Positions 1 through 5,108 are shown, counted from the first letter of the stretch. The stretch: DNA of 6,351 nt from an uncultured Candidatus Competibacteraceae bacterium (GCA_937872125.1 CALMNY010000008.1:1-6351), one strand, 5' to 3'. The notes: a model not told the origin generated them from the letters alone. A program made the numbers and translations.

Positions 1-334
1 CCCAGCGGCCCAGCACAACCCCGGCGCCGACTTTCTTCCCGGTTTCTTCGCGACATTCGCGGGCGGCGGCGGCGCGGACCTCTTCGCCCCACTCGACGTA
101 ACCGCAGGGCAGGCACCAGGCGCCCCGGTAGGGTCCCCTGGCCCGGCGGCCGAACAGCAGCGTCTCGCCCCGGCGCACCACCACCGCCACGCCCACCGCT
201 GGATGGCGGTACACCACCCGGCCGCAGGCGCGGCAGACCTGGCGGGGAGCGTCACGGATTGCCCGGACCTCCAACAATCCACCGCCGCCGGGGCAAAAGC
301 GGAAGGCGGTGGACGGGTCATCGGGTGTAGTCAT
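1..334 (-). CDS. Nudix hydrolase with N-terminal zinc-ribbon remnant (3' end outside window)
   Basis: The first 111 codons of a Nudix-fold hydrolase, probably acting on a nucleoside diphosphate-linked substrate; substrate unknown. The Nudix box is clear at residues 78-99: Gly78, Glu84, then RECREETG with Arg92, Glu93, Glu96, Glu97 and Gly99, the metal-binding helix. The preceding strand-loop (residues 46-77) has the usual form, with GRRARGPYRGAWCLPCG leading into the box. N-terminal residues 12-38 resemble the small zinc ribbon of the NADH-pyrophosphatase-like Nudix group, which normally has CPxCG and CxxCG knuckles. Here the second knuckle is intact (Cys34, Cys37) but the first reads CPGGG, so one ligand is missing. 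The start chosen is the ATG at 334-332. It lies inside the 3' end of the upstream kinase remnant (17-base overlap), suggesting co-transcription. The C-terminus lies beyond the left edge. Family is certain, substrate is not. Confidence 0.9.
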   Translation of the reverse strand, partial: MTTPDDPSTAFRFCPGGGGLLEVRAIRDAPRQVCRACGRVVYRHPAVGVAVVVRRGETLLFGRRARGPYRGAWCLPCGYVEWGEEVRAAAARECREETGKKVGAGVVLGRW

Positions 335-620
335 CGCTGATTCCTCTGGGGCTGGCCGGCGTGGTCCGGTGAATACCTCGCGGGTCGTCGCCGTAACTCA
401 CCGCGCCCGGTGGACCAGACGGCGGCGAGCCGGGATCGGCGCCGATGCCACCGCCGCTGTGACCGGCCGCCCCCAGCGCCCGCGCCAAGCACGCGGCCAG
501 CGTGGATTGGCCCGTGCCCGGCGCGCCGAACAGCAACACTCGCTGCGCGGGGCGTTCCCCGAGCACGGCGAGCCACGCGGTCGCGTCCGCGACGACCGGA
601 AACGGGCAAGCGTCAGTCAT
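318..620 (-). pseudogene. Truncated CLP1-like P-loop polynucleotide kinase remnant
   Basis: A 100-residue frame beginning MTDACPFPVV. Residues about 20-70 match the start of a CLP1/GRC3-type P-loop kinase domain: a beta strand (RVLLFG), a Walker A-like loop GAPGTGQST, a helix (TLAACLARALGAAG), then DPGSPPSGPPGAVSYG, which corresponds to the DPGQPxxxPPG motif of that family. Homologous sequence stops right after this and the last 25 or so residues look unrelated. Full-length family members are several hundred residues long, so most of the kinase is gone. The P-loop lysine is replaced by Gln (codon CAA at 509-507), which should abolish phosphate binding and is one base change from Lys. No convincing ribosome-binding site precedes the ATG. 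It sits 38 bases after the hydrolase gene and overlaps the Nudix start. I read it as a decayed, internally deleted gene; a short expressed relic cannot be excluded. Confidence 0.62.
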
Positions 621-658
621 GAAGGCAATGGCGGCGCCGGAAGGACGAGCCCGATGAC

Positions 659-1471
659 TCAACCGTCTCGGCTGGGCTGGATGTGACCGACGAAGGTTTT
701 GACCGCCGCCCGATACGACGGCCAGCCCACCGCAAAGATGGTGTTGTGATCGGCGCCGGGAATCGTCACCCACTGCTTGTCACGGGCCGGGCTGGCCGCG
801 TACAGGGCTTGAGCGTCCGCCAACGGGATGAGGTGGTCGTCTTCGGCATGAATAATCAGCGTGGGTTGGGTCACCGCCCGGATTTTATCCAGTTGGCGAA
901 AGCCCTGCCGCTCCTCGAACCGGAGGGCGGCGAGGTTGACCCCCAGCCGGCGCAACAGCGGCCCGGTGTGGGCAAAGGCGCTTTCCAGGATCAGCCCGGT
1001 GATGGCTTCGGGATGATGGCCCGCCAGTTCCAGGGCCGGGGCGCTGCCCAGCGAGCGGCCCATCACGATCAGCGGCCCGGGATGATCCCGTTCGCTCAAC
1101 CAGCCGGTGACAAAGCGCAGGATGGCGTGGCTATCGGCCAGCAGCGCGGAGGAGGTCGGCGAACCGGTCGAGGCGCCGTAGCCCCGGTAATCAGCGACCC
1201 AAAAATTGATCCCGCATCGCGCGAACAGCGGGCCGAGGTCGTCGTAGTCCTCGGCGATTTCGCCGTTGCCATGAAAGAACAGGACGTTCGTCGCCGCGGG
1301 ATCGGCCCAATGGCAACGCCCGCCAATGACGGTCCCATCCGCCATGGGCATGCGCAGATCGAGGAGGTCCGCCTGGCTGGCCAGGCCATAGCCGGAACGG
1401 GGATGAAACAAACCGGCCAGCACGTCGGGCCGGTCGAGCAGCCAGTCACGGGTGAGCCGTTCGGTGGGCAT
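659..1471 (-). CDS. BEM46-like alpha/beta hydrolase
   Basis: A 270-residue serine hydrolase of the alpha/beta fold, cytoplasmic by sequence (no signal peptide or membrane helix). The oxyanion loop is HGNG (67-70) after strand VLFF. The nucleophile elbow is GRSLG with Ser140. The acid is Asp212 in HAEDDHLIP. The base is His242 in GADHN. The YRGYGAS motif at 95-101 is typical of the BEM46/ABHD13-like branch. Its natural ester or other substrate cannot be read from sequence. I chose the ATG at 1471-1469 because GAGGA lies about 11 bases upstream on the same strand. A TTG at 1501 in frame would add 10 residues but would place this GAGGA inside the gene. Length and all catalytic residues fit an intact enzyme. 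It is followed by the kinase remnant 38 bases downstream and preceded by the small secreted-protein gene about 100 bases upstream. Confidence 0.92.
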   Translation of the reverse strand: MPTERLTRDWLLDRPDVLAGLFHPRSGYGLASQADLLDLRMPMADGTVIGGRCHWADPAATNVLFFHGNGEIAEDYDDLGPLFARCGINFWVADYRGYGASTGSPTSSALLADSHAILRFVTGWLSERDHPGPLIVMGRSLGSAPALELAGHHPEAITGLILESAFAHTGPLLRRLGVNLAALRFEERQGFRQLDKIRAVTQPTLIIHAEDDHLIPLADAQALYAASPARDKQWVTIPGADHNTIFAVGWPSYRAAVKTFVGHIQPSRDG

Positions 1472-1570
1472 GGGCGTTTTTTCCTCGGGGGTTGGGGGCA
1501 ACCGGATCGCGGTGTTGGGCTTATCCGGCCACCGGAGGAATGTTCCGATACGCCGGGGCCGAGTTCCAGG

Positions 1571-1855
1571 CTACGGCTGAGCGTCCCTGGGCGAACCCGT
1601 GTCCGGCGCCGGCGCGGTGGGCGGGTCCCTTTGGTCGCCTTCGGTCGTGATCGTGACGGCGCCTTCCGTGGCGGGGCGGCTGGACTGGCCGGTAAAGGGG
1701 CGGTTGACGTTCCAGCGCAGGTCGCCGCCGTAGGTGTTGGGCGGACACGGCGCCGCCTGGTAGAAGATTCGCCCGCTGGCCTCCACACACTTGTTGGCCG
1801 CCCGCGCCGGCGTGGCGAGGAGCCCTGGCAGTATCGCCCAAATCCAGTATTTCAT
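1571..1855 (-). CDS. Small secreted protein with DUF4124-like N-terminus
   Basis: A 94-residue protein with a signal peptide (residues 1 to about 19, MKYWIWAILPGLLATPARA, then Ala-Asn-Lys-Cys). The mature start has the pattern C-V-x-x-x-G-R-I-x-Y-Q-x-x-P-C (Cys23 to Cys37), which resembles DUF4124-type periplasmic proteins (W/C-V-D-x-x-G-x-x-x-Y-S-x-x-P). The two cysteines could form a disulfide. The C-terminal half (about 55-94) is polar and rich in Thr, Pro and Asp, probably disordered. The ATG at 1855-1853 has GGGGGA just upstream on the minus strand, though the spacing is short. It is divergent from the DUF2784 gene and about 100 bases upstream of the hydrolase. Family role is unknown; the DUF assignment rests on pattern only. 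Confidence 0.75.
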   Translation of the reverse strand: MKYWIWAILPGLLATPARAANKCVEASGRIFYQAAPCPPNTYGGDLRWNVNRPFTGQSSRPATEGAVTITTEGDQRDPPTAPAPDTGSPRDAQP

Positions 1856-1978
1856 ACGTCCCCCGATTCCGGACCATCCGGTACAGCGTTATCTTAGCCA
1901 CAGGATGCCGTTGATGCCGTCACCGTTGGGTGATTCGCCCGGATCGGCCTTCTCGATTTGAACCGGAGTTGATCGCTA
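1856..1978. promoter_or_regulatory. Divergent intergenic promoter region
   Basis: This 123-base gap separates divergently transcribed genes, so it should hold promoters for both the minus-strand secreted-protein gene and the plus-strand DUF2784 gene. On the minus strand TAAGAT (forward atctta, 1891-1896) is a possible -10 box, but I see no good -35 element at the right distance. For the plus strand I find no convincing hexamer pair. A short imperfect tandem (GATGCCGTT, GATGCCGTC) occurs near 1907-1924. The assignment rests on gene orientation rather than on strong motifs. Confidence 0.4.
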
Positions 1979-2425
1979 ATGCTCCTATTCCGCTTGGCGG
2001 CGGACGCCGTGGCGCTGCTTCACCTGGCGTTCGTCCTGTTTGTCGTGGGGGGTGGACTGCGGGTCTGGCGCTGGCCCTGGCTAGCGTGGCTGCATCTGCC
2101 GGCAGTCGCCTGGGGCGCGCTGATCGAGTTCACCGGCTGGATCTGCCCGCTGACCCCGCTGGAGCAACACCTGCGCCAAATCATCGGCCAGGCCGGCTAC
2201 GCCGGGGGCTTCATGGACCATTACCTGTTGGCGCTGCTCTATCCGGCCGGACTGACCCGCGAAGGGCAATGGGCGCTGGGGGCGGGCGTGCTCGCGGTCA
2301 ACGGGGCGGTGTATGGCCTCCTCCTGGGGCGGTGGGCACGGTCGGCGGGCCGGCTGGACCAGCAGCGCCCACCTCGCCCGCCATGGGTGCGCTGTACGCG
2401 GCCGGAGACCGATCCGTGGCGCTGA
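1979..2425 (+). CDS. DUF2784 family integral membrane protein
   Basis: A 148-residue membrane protein of the DUF2784 family, of unknown function. Diagnostic motifs are present: a first hydrophobic helix (about 5-28) with LLHLAFVLFVVGGG, RWPWLAWLHLPA (31-42), the family signature GWICPLTPLE (53-62), then GYAGGFMDHYLLALLYPAGL (73-92), and a last helix at about 97-117. Four membrane segments are likely. The C-terminal tail from about 121 is rich in Arg and Pro, fits the cytoplasmic side by the positive-inside rule, and is probably not conserved. The ATG at 1979 is preceded by CGGAG about 10 bases upstream. It is followed 49 bases later by a tiny membrane-protein gene on the same strand, likely in one transcript. 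Confidence 0.93.
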   Translation: MLLFRLAADAVALLHLAFVLFVVGGGLRVWRWPWLAWLHLPAVAWGALIEFTGWICPLTPLEQHLRQIIGQAGYAGGFMDHYLLALLYPAGLTREGQWALGAGVLAVNGAVYGLLLGRWARSAGRLDQQRPPRPPWVRCTRPETDPWR

Positions 2426-2474
2426 AACGTAACCCGCGCCCAGAGTGCGGCGAACAACAGGGGAGGATCGCCTG

Positions 2475-2594
2475 ATGAACTACCTGGCCATTGCCGTGCT
2501 CCTGGCCATCGTGGCGGGCGCGATCGTCCACTACGTCAACTCCCAGGGCAAACCACCCCCCACCGAATCCAGCGCGGGGTGGATGCAACGGTAA
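2475..2594 (+). CDS. 39-residue single-helix membrane protein
   Basis: A very short gene with good support from its translation signal: AGGGGAGGA sits about 9 bases before the ATG. The product begins MNYLAIAVLLAIVAGAIVHY, one clean hydrophobic helix of about 20 residues, followed by a polar Pro/Ser tail ending in GWMQR and a TAA stop. It could be a bitopic membrane micropeptide or an uncleaved signal anchor. It lies directly downstream of the DUF2784 gene on the same strand, suggesting a two-gene unit. I do not recognise a family. No strong terminator is visible in the 31 bases before the convergent minus-strand gene. Confidence 0.65.
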   Translation: MNYLAIAVLLAIVAGAIVHYVNSQGKPPPTESSAGWMQR

Positions 2595-2625
2595 GCCGAG
2601 CGGCGCGAATCGTCCGGCCAGTACA

Positions 2626-2829
2626 TCAGCGGCGCGGGGGTCGGTAGGACAGCGGAAAGCGCCCTGGCCAGCGCGCCGCCAGCCATTGCCGCTCGGCCTC
2701 GCGCTGGCGGTTCTGTTCCGCCACGCTCCGATGATGGTGCCAGAGTAAAAAGCCCGTCAGCAACACCAGGAGCATGGCGAAGAGCAAGACCAGCAGGGCG
2801 ATGATTTGGAACAAAACCGCATCATCCAT
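2626..2829 (-). CDS. 67-residue single-pass membrane protein, unknown function
   Basis: A small protein with one strongly hydrophobic helix (residues 6-30, rich in Leu and Val), then HHHR and a basic, Gln/Glu-rich amphipathic stretch (about 34-53), then a Pro/Arg-rich tail. The topology is probably N-out, C-in, since the positive residues follow the helix. The start has a good ribosome-binding site, AAGGAG about 7 bases before the ATG on the minus strand. It is convergent with the plus-strand micropeptide gene and lies 64 bases downstream of the secreted-protein gene ending at 2894, so it could be the last gene of the partition-like operon or have its own promoter. I do not recognise a family. 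Confidence 0.65.
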   Translation of the reverse strand: MDDAVLFQIIALLVLLFAMLLVLLTGFLLWHHHRSVAEQNRQREAERQWLAARWPGRFPLSYRPPRR

Positions 2830-2893
2830 GGGCCGCTCCTTCAGGCCACCATCTCTCAGTGCAGGGCAGAATCCGGCGCAGGTGGTGGCACGC

Positions 2894-3391
2894 TTATTCA
2901 GCCCCGGCCCCCAGGAAGATCCGCTCGATCTGGCCGGCCTTGAAGGTAAACATCAGGCCGCCATAAACCGAGCCCGCCACAAAATTTTTTCCCGGCGCGC
3001 TGTCTTCCGCGTTCCGGTCGCGTCCGTAGGCGGCCATCACCGCGCGTTCGGTGTCGCCGATCCCGATCCCACGCCGGGTTTTCCAGAGGCTGGGGCGGGT
3101 GAGGGTGATGGCGCTAATGGCCTGAGCGCCTTTGGGCGTAGTCGCGATCATGTCGAGGGTAATCCCGCAGTCAGGATAGGTCCATTGCTGGTGATAGTCG
3201 CTATCCGCTTCCCAGCGCGTCACCGGCCCCCGGTGGGGTGGGCAGTCGATCAAACGGGCGACCTCCCGCGCTGGAAGATCGACGCGCAGTGGGCCGATTC
3301 GCTCCGCCTTGAGCAGGGCGAACTCGTCGGCGGCCAACGCCAGATTCCAGACTGTTCCCAGCAGCAAGGCGGCAAAAAGCTTGTTGTGCAT
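2894..3391 (-). CDS. Secreted protein of unknown function at the end of the ParA operon
   Basis: A 165-residue protein with a signal peptide (1-20, MHNKLFAALLLGTVWNLALA, then Ala-Asp-Glu). The mature part appears to hold two similar strand-helix units: IGPLRVDLPAREVARLI (32-48) and GIGIGDTERAVMAAYG (108-123). Such pairs occur in small periplasmic or lipoprotein folds of the SmpA/BLIP type; this is a resemblance only. Cys50 and Cys75 could form a disulfide. No lipobox is present. Its ATG follows the stop codon of the RHH gene by 2 bases, with only a weak CCGGAA-type ribosome site, so translation is probably coupled to that gene. An exported protein in a partition operon is unexpected, since the two upstream partners work on DNA in the cytoplasm. 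I do not recognise a named family. Confidence 0.8.
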   Translation of the reverse strand: MHNKLFAALLLGTVWNLALAADEFALLKAERIGPLRVDLPAREVARLIDCPPHRGPVTRWEADSDYHQQWTYPDCGITLDMIATTPKGAQAISAITLTRPSLWKTRRGIGIGDTERAVMAAYGRDRNAEDSAPGKNFVAGSVYGGLMFTFKAGQIERIFLGAGAE

Positions 3392-3393
3392 GA

Positions 3394-3717
3394 TTACGTT
3401 CCGGTCAATTTCTCGATCCGGGCGTCAATCGCCGGCAGCAGCACGTTCAGACAGAACTGCTGCATACTGTCAGGGGTATGCTCGGCAATATATTTCAGCT
3501 TGAGCAGGTACGGTTCCGGCAATCGCAGGTTGTAAAGCTTGGCCACATCCGGACGCACTCTCGGTTCATTCCAGGGGAGCATCGGCGCGGTAGGTATGGC
3601 AATGACCGCCGTTGACACTTCTGGTGTTTTAACGCCAGCGCCCGCGATAAATTTTTCCATAGCATCGGCATCACCGCCAAGGTGCGGTGGACGGCTGCTT
3701 AATTTGCCTTCATTCAT
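3394..3717 (-). CDS. ParG-like small partition protein with ribbon-helix-helix C-terminus
   Basis: A 107-residue protein encoded directly after the ParA gene. The N-terminal ~55 residues are polar, Pro- and Ala-rich and probably flexible. Residues 59-104 fit a ribbon-helix-helix: a short strand (KLYNLRLPE), a helix (PYLLKLKYIAEHT), a turn (PDS), then a long helix (MQQFCLNVLLPAIDARIEKL). By analogy with ParG and other type Ib centromere-binding proteins, the dimer would bind the palindromic repeats near 4372-4435 and 4711-4795, repress the operon, and stimulate the ATPase through its flexible tail. The gene starts at the ATG 3717-3715, overlapping the ParA stop by 8 bases, with GGAGG 7 bases upstream, so the pair is translationally coupled. 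Fold assignment is from pattern, not from a search. Confidence 0.72.
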   Translation of the reverse strand: MNEGKLSSRPPHLGGDADAMEKFIAGAGVKTPEVSTAVIAIPTAPMLPWNEPRVRPDVAKLYNLRLPEPYLLKLKYIAEHTPDSMQQFCLNVLLPAIDARIEKLTGT

Positions 3718-4357
3718 TAAACACCTCCTGGAAGAACGCGCGTATTTCTTCGCCAGCTTTCGGGTCGCCCGGTTTTAATTCTTCCACGCTTAATCCATCC
3801 CGCGCCGCCTTGCGGTAGGCAATTCGATCACGGATCACTGCATGAGCGAGACGCAAATGCGCAAAGTCCGCCAGCAAACTCTGGGCTTCGGCCACCTCGC
3901 TCACCGAGGGATTAGTGGAAGCCCGGCTGATGACTACCCAAGCGTGCAGATTCAGATTAAAAACCTGGGCATTTGTCACAAGGTCATCCATTCGTCCCAA
4001 CGTCCAGATGTCAAACTGTGAGGGCTGGATCGGGATATACACCCGCTCGGCGATCAGGAGCGCCGACCGCAGTTCCGGGGAGTCCCGTCCCCCCGCGTCG
4101 ATGATCAAATCCTGATAGCGGCGGGCCAGATCGCGCACCTCGGTTGGCAGGCCCTTGCCGAACTTCTGGATGCAGGCCACGCGCGGCGTGACGGTGGTTT
4201 CATCACGGGTTTGCGCCCAGTAACTGGCGCTGGCCTGAATGTCGGTATCAATGACCAACACATCGCGGCCTTGCAGCGCCCGCATGGCCGCCAGATTGAC
4301 CGCCAGCGTGGTTTTGCCGGTCCCGCCCTTCTCTCCGCCGATCAGGATGATGCTCAT
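3710..4357 (-). CDS. parA: ParA-family partition ATPase (type Ib, ParF-like)
   Basis: A 215-residue deviant-Walker-A ATPase. The P-loop is KGGTGKTT (10-17) with signature Lys10 and catalytic Lys15. The Walker A' segment is VIDTDIQ (Asp37, Asp39; Ile replaces the usual Pro). Walker B is LIIDAGG (Asp87). There is no N-terminal helix-turn-helix domain, so its size matches the short type Ib ParA proteins that move plasmid or other DNA cargo over the nucleoid; operon repression would then fall to the partner protein. I chose the ATG at 4357-4355. The ATG at 4399 would add 14 residues but lies upstream of a perfect TATAAT (4390-4385), so it would not be in the mRNA. The gene overlaps the RHH gene by 8 bases. 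Alternatives such as an orphan MipZ-like positioning ATPase are possible. Confidence 0.9.
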   Translation of the reverse strand: MSIILIGGEKGGTGKTTLAVNLAAMRALQGRDVLVIDTDIQASASYWAQTRDETTVTPRVACIQKFGKGLPTEVRDLARRYQDLIIDAGGRDSPELRSALLIAERVYIPIQPSQFDIWTLGRMDDLVTNAQVFNLNLHAWVVISRASTNPSVSEVAEAQSLLADFAHLRLAHAVIRDRIAYRKAARDGLSVEELKPGDPKAGEEIRAFFQEVFNE

Positions 4358-4371
4358 GTCGGATTGCCTGT

Positions 4372-4435
4372 GGTATGAAATGGAATTATACGGTATCACA
4401 CCGTATAGTATGATATGAAATCATACCGTATCATC
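4372..4435. repeat. AT-rich palindrome cluster A (putative partition operator/centromere)
   Basis: The gap between parA and the WGR gene holds closely packed related motifs. GGTATGAAA is at 4372-4380. An inverted repeat with 8-base arms, TATACGGT / ACCGTATA, spans 4387-4407. Another with 7-base arms, GTATGAT / ATCATAC, spans 4408-4426. TCATACCGTATCAT is at 4421-4434. The two inverted repeats both have 5-base centres and their centres (4397 and 4417) are 20 bases apart, close to two helical turns. The GGTATGA and ATACGGT half-sites recur in cluster B on the other side of the WGR gene. Confidence 0.8.
4385..4413 (-). promoter_or_regulatory. Putative promoter of the parA operon with operator in the spacer
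   Basis: On the minus strand TATAAT (4390-4385) is a perfect -10 hexamer about 28 bases upstream of the ParA start codon. The -35 position, 17 bases further up, reads TCATAC (4413-4408), a poor match to TTGACA. The spacer is almost filled by the inverted repeat TATACGGT / ACCGTATA (4387-4394 and 4400-4407, 5-base centre). A repressor bound here would block RNA polymerase, which fits autoregulation by the RHH protein. The hexamer is seen directly; the regulator is inferred. Confidence 0.6.
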
Positions 4436-4690
4436 TCAGGCTGCCGCCCGCGCCCGGTAGCCGTGTTGCGCCCGCCGCTGGGCAACCGCCGCCAGCATCG
4501 CCAGCCCCTCGGCGTAAGACGCGCAGGGCCGGTCCCGGACCTGGCCGAGTCGGGTGCCCCGCCGCCCCCAGCCCACCGTGAGCATCCACTCACCCCACAG
4601 GTCGGGGTGCAAGCGTGCTTCGTAGTAGCGGGTGCCCTTCTCCCAACGCTGGCGGCTCCATCCCGCCATGATCGGTTCGGTCTCCGGCAT
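4436..4690 (-). CDS. WGR-domain protein
   Basis: An 84-residue protein made of little more than one WGR domain. The domain runs from about residue 21 to 78: RYYEARLHPDLWGEWMLTVG, then the signature WGR at Trp41-Gly42-Arg43, GxRLGQVRDRP, and a helix (SYAEGLAMLAAVAQRRAQHGY). WGR domains are found in eukaryotic PARPs, where they bind DNA ends, and in short bacterial proteins often carried by plasmids and mobile elements; the role of the short bacterial form is not established. The ATG at 4690-4688 has GGGAGG about 9 bases upstream. The gene lies between two clusters of palindromes and just upstream of parA in the same direction, so it may belong to the partition locus, perhaps as a DNA-binding accessory factor. 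Domain call is secure, function is inference. Confidence 0.9.
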   Translation of the reverse strand: MPETEPIMAGWSRQRWEKGTRYYEARLHPDLWGEWMLTVGWGRRGTRLGQVRDRPCASYAEGLAMLAAVAQRRAQHGYRARAAA

Positions 4691-4710
4691 TCAGCGTTCC
4701 CTCCCGGAAG

Positions 4711-4795
4711 TATGATACTGTATCATATCATACTATTCTATATGATACCGTATCATATTAAATGGTATGATACCATACCATATTAAACGGTATGA
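4711..4795. repeat. AT-rich palindrome cluster B (putative partition operator/centromere)
   Basis: At least three near-perfect palindromes with a single unpaired central base: TATGATAC-T-GTATCATA (4711-4727), ATATGATAC-C-GTATCATAT (4740-4758) and TGGTAT-G-ATACCA (4763-4775). The last overlaps a second inverted pair, TGGTATG / CATACCA (4763-4780). A half-site ACGGTATGA follows at 4787-4795. Palindrome centres are at 4719, 4749 and 4769, spaced 30 and 20 bases, near whole helical turns, so bound dimers could line up on one DNA face. The same TGATAC/GGTATGA units occur in cluster A. The surroundings are GC-rich, so these AT-rich sites stand out. Confidence 0.85.
4735..4762 (-). promoter_or_regulatory. 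Putative promoter of the WGR gene with 19-bp palindrome in the spacer
   Basis: On the minus strand TAGAAT (4740-4735) is a fair -10 box and TTTAAT (4762-4757) a weak -35 box, with a 16-base spacer. The spacer lies within the 19-base palindrome at 4740-4758. This repeats the arrangement at the parA promoter, where a related palindrome fills the spacer, and suggests one repressor controls both units. The hexamers are imperfect, so the exact start is uncertain. Confidence 0.45.
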
Positions 4796-4800
4796 GATAG

Positions 4801-4959
4801 AATGAAAAACTGAAAAGGCGACATGAACGTGAACGGGAAGAAATGAAGCACGGGCATAAGGTGGCTTGGAAGGGAGGCAAGGATGAATCCCGACAGAAAG
4901 ATGAAGATCATGAACGACGTCACCCCCATGGAGGCCCACCGGGTCGCCGTAAATGGTGA
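4801..4959 (+). pseudogene. Charged reading-frame fragment resembling the neighbouring helical protein
   Basis: This plus-strand frame is open from a TAG at 4798 to a TGA at 4957-4959. Its first part, NEKLKRRHEREREEMKHGHK, is highly charged and helix-prone and resembles the Arg/Glu/Gln-rich region of the secreted protein at 5109-5471. The rest is basic and polar, ending GRRKW. The only in-frame ATG is at 4843 (38 residues) and has no good ribosome site. It may be the relic of a related gene, a tiny gene, or chance. An overlapping 27-residue frame at 4883-4966 does have GGGAGG 6 bases before its ATG, but its product (MNPDRKMKIMNDV...) is not recognisable. I would call neither confidently. Confidence 0.22.
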
Positions 4960-5108
4960 TGGATGATGATAGGAAAAACAGCAGGAAATGCTGGACCCGT
5001 CAGTTAAGTATCGGAAAACAGATGGTTTCCGATACTTAATTCAAACCACATGGGACAGACGAATTCCCTGAAGGCGCAGGATAGAAAAAATCCTCGTGCG
5101 AAGCTGCT
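4960..5108. other. Intergenic stretch without a convincing gene
   Basis: Together with 4804-4959 this makes about 300 bases with no well-supported gene. It contains the 14-bp inverted repeat at 5004-5039, a small hairpin CAGCA-ggaaa-TGCTG at about 4979-4993, and a weak AGGAT / ATCCT stem (5078-5094) just past the stop of the helical secreted-protein gene. A 28-codon plus-strand frame (4953-5039) ends inside the large inverted repeat and has no ribosome site. No tRNA or known small RNA is recognised here. Confidence 0.5.
5004..5039. repeat. Perfect 14-bp inverted repeat, possible bidirectional terminator
   Basis: TTAAGTATCGGAAA (5004-5017) and TTTCCGATACTTAA (5026-5039) are exact reverse complements separated by 8 bases (acagatgg). 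A perfect 14-bp stem is unlikely by chance. It lies 70 bases past the stop of the minus-strand secreted-protein gene, so the hairpin could end that transcript and any plus-strand transcript from the palindrome cluster. It lacks a run of T after either arm, so it is not a textbook intrinsic terminator. An operator, a recombination site or the trace of a small mobile element are alternatives. Confidence 0.75.

Noticed and set aside
1501..1530. CCGGAT / ATCCGG stem as a terminator after the small secreted-protein gene
   Set aside because: The stem is only 6 bp with a loop of about 15 bases and no T tract, so it is not supportable as a terminator.
683..1897. Long plus-strand open frame (404 codons)
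   Set aside because: It is antisense to the alpha/beta hydrolase and the small secreted protein, which have clear motifs; its translation is compositionally odd (Gly, Arg, Gln rich) and arises from high GC content.
2774..3535. Plus-strand open frame of 253 codons
   Set aside because: It lies opposite the signal-peptide gene and the RHH gene, has no recognisable domain, and is explained as the antisense shadow of a GC-rich coding strand.
4358..4399. Upstream ATG extending ParA by 14 residues
   Set aside because: The added residues are encoded by the operator palindromes and the ATG lies upstream of the perfect TATAAT, so it would not be transcribed from that promoter; ParA proteins normally begin just before the strand leading to the P-loop.
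4372..4795. CRISPR-like array
   Set aside because: The repeats are short palindromes of varying length with no uniform repeat-spacer pattern, no cas genes are nearby, and a gene lies between the two clusters.
4733..4939. Minus-strand 68-codon frame upstream of the WGR gene
   Set aside because: Its C-terminal half is translated palindrome sequence (Ile/Tyr rich), it overlaps the likely WGR promoter, and it has no recognisable motif.
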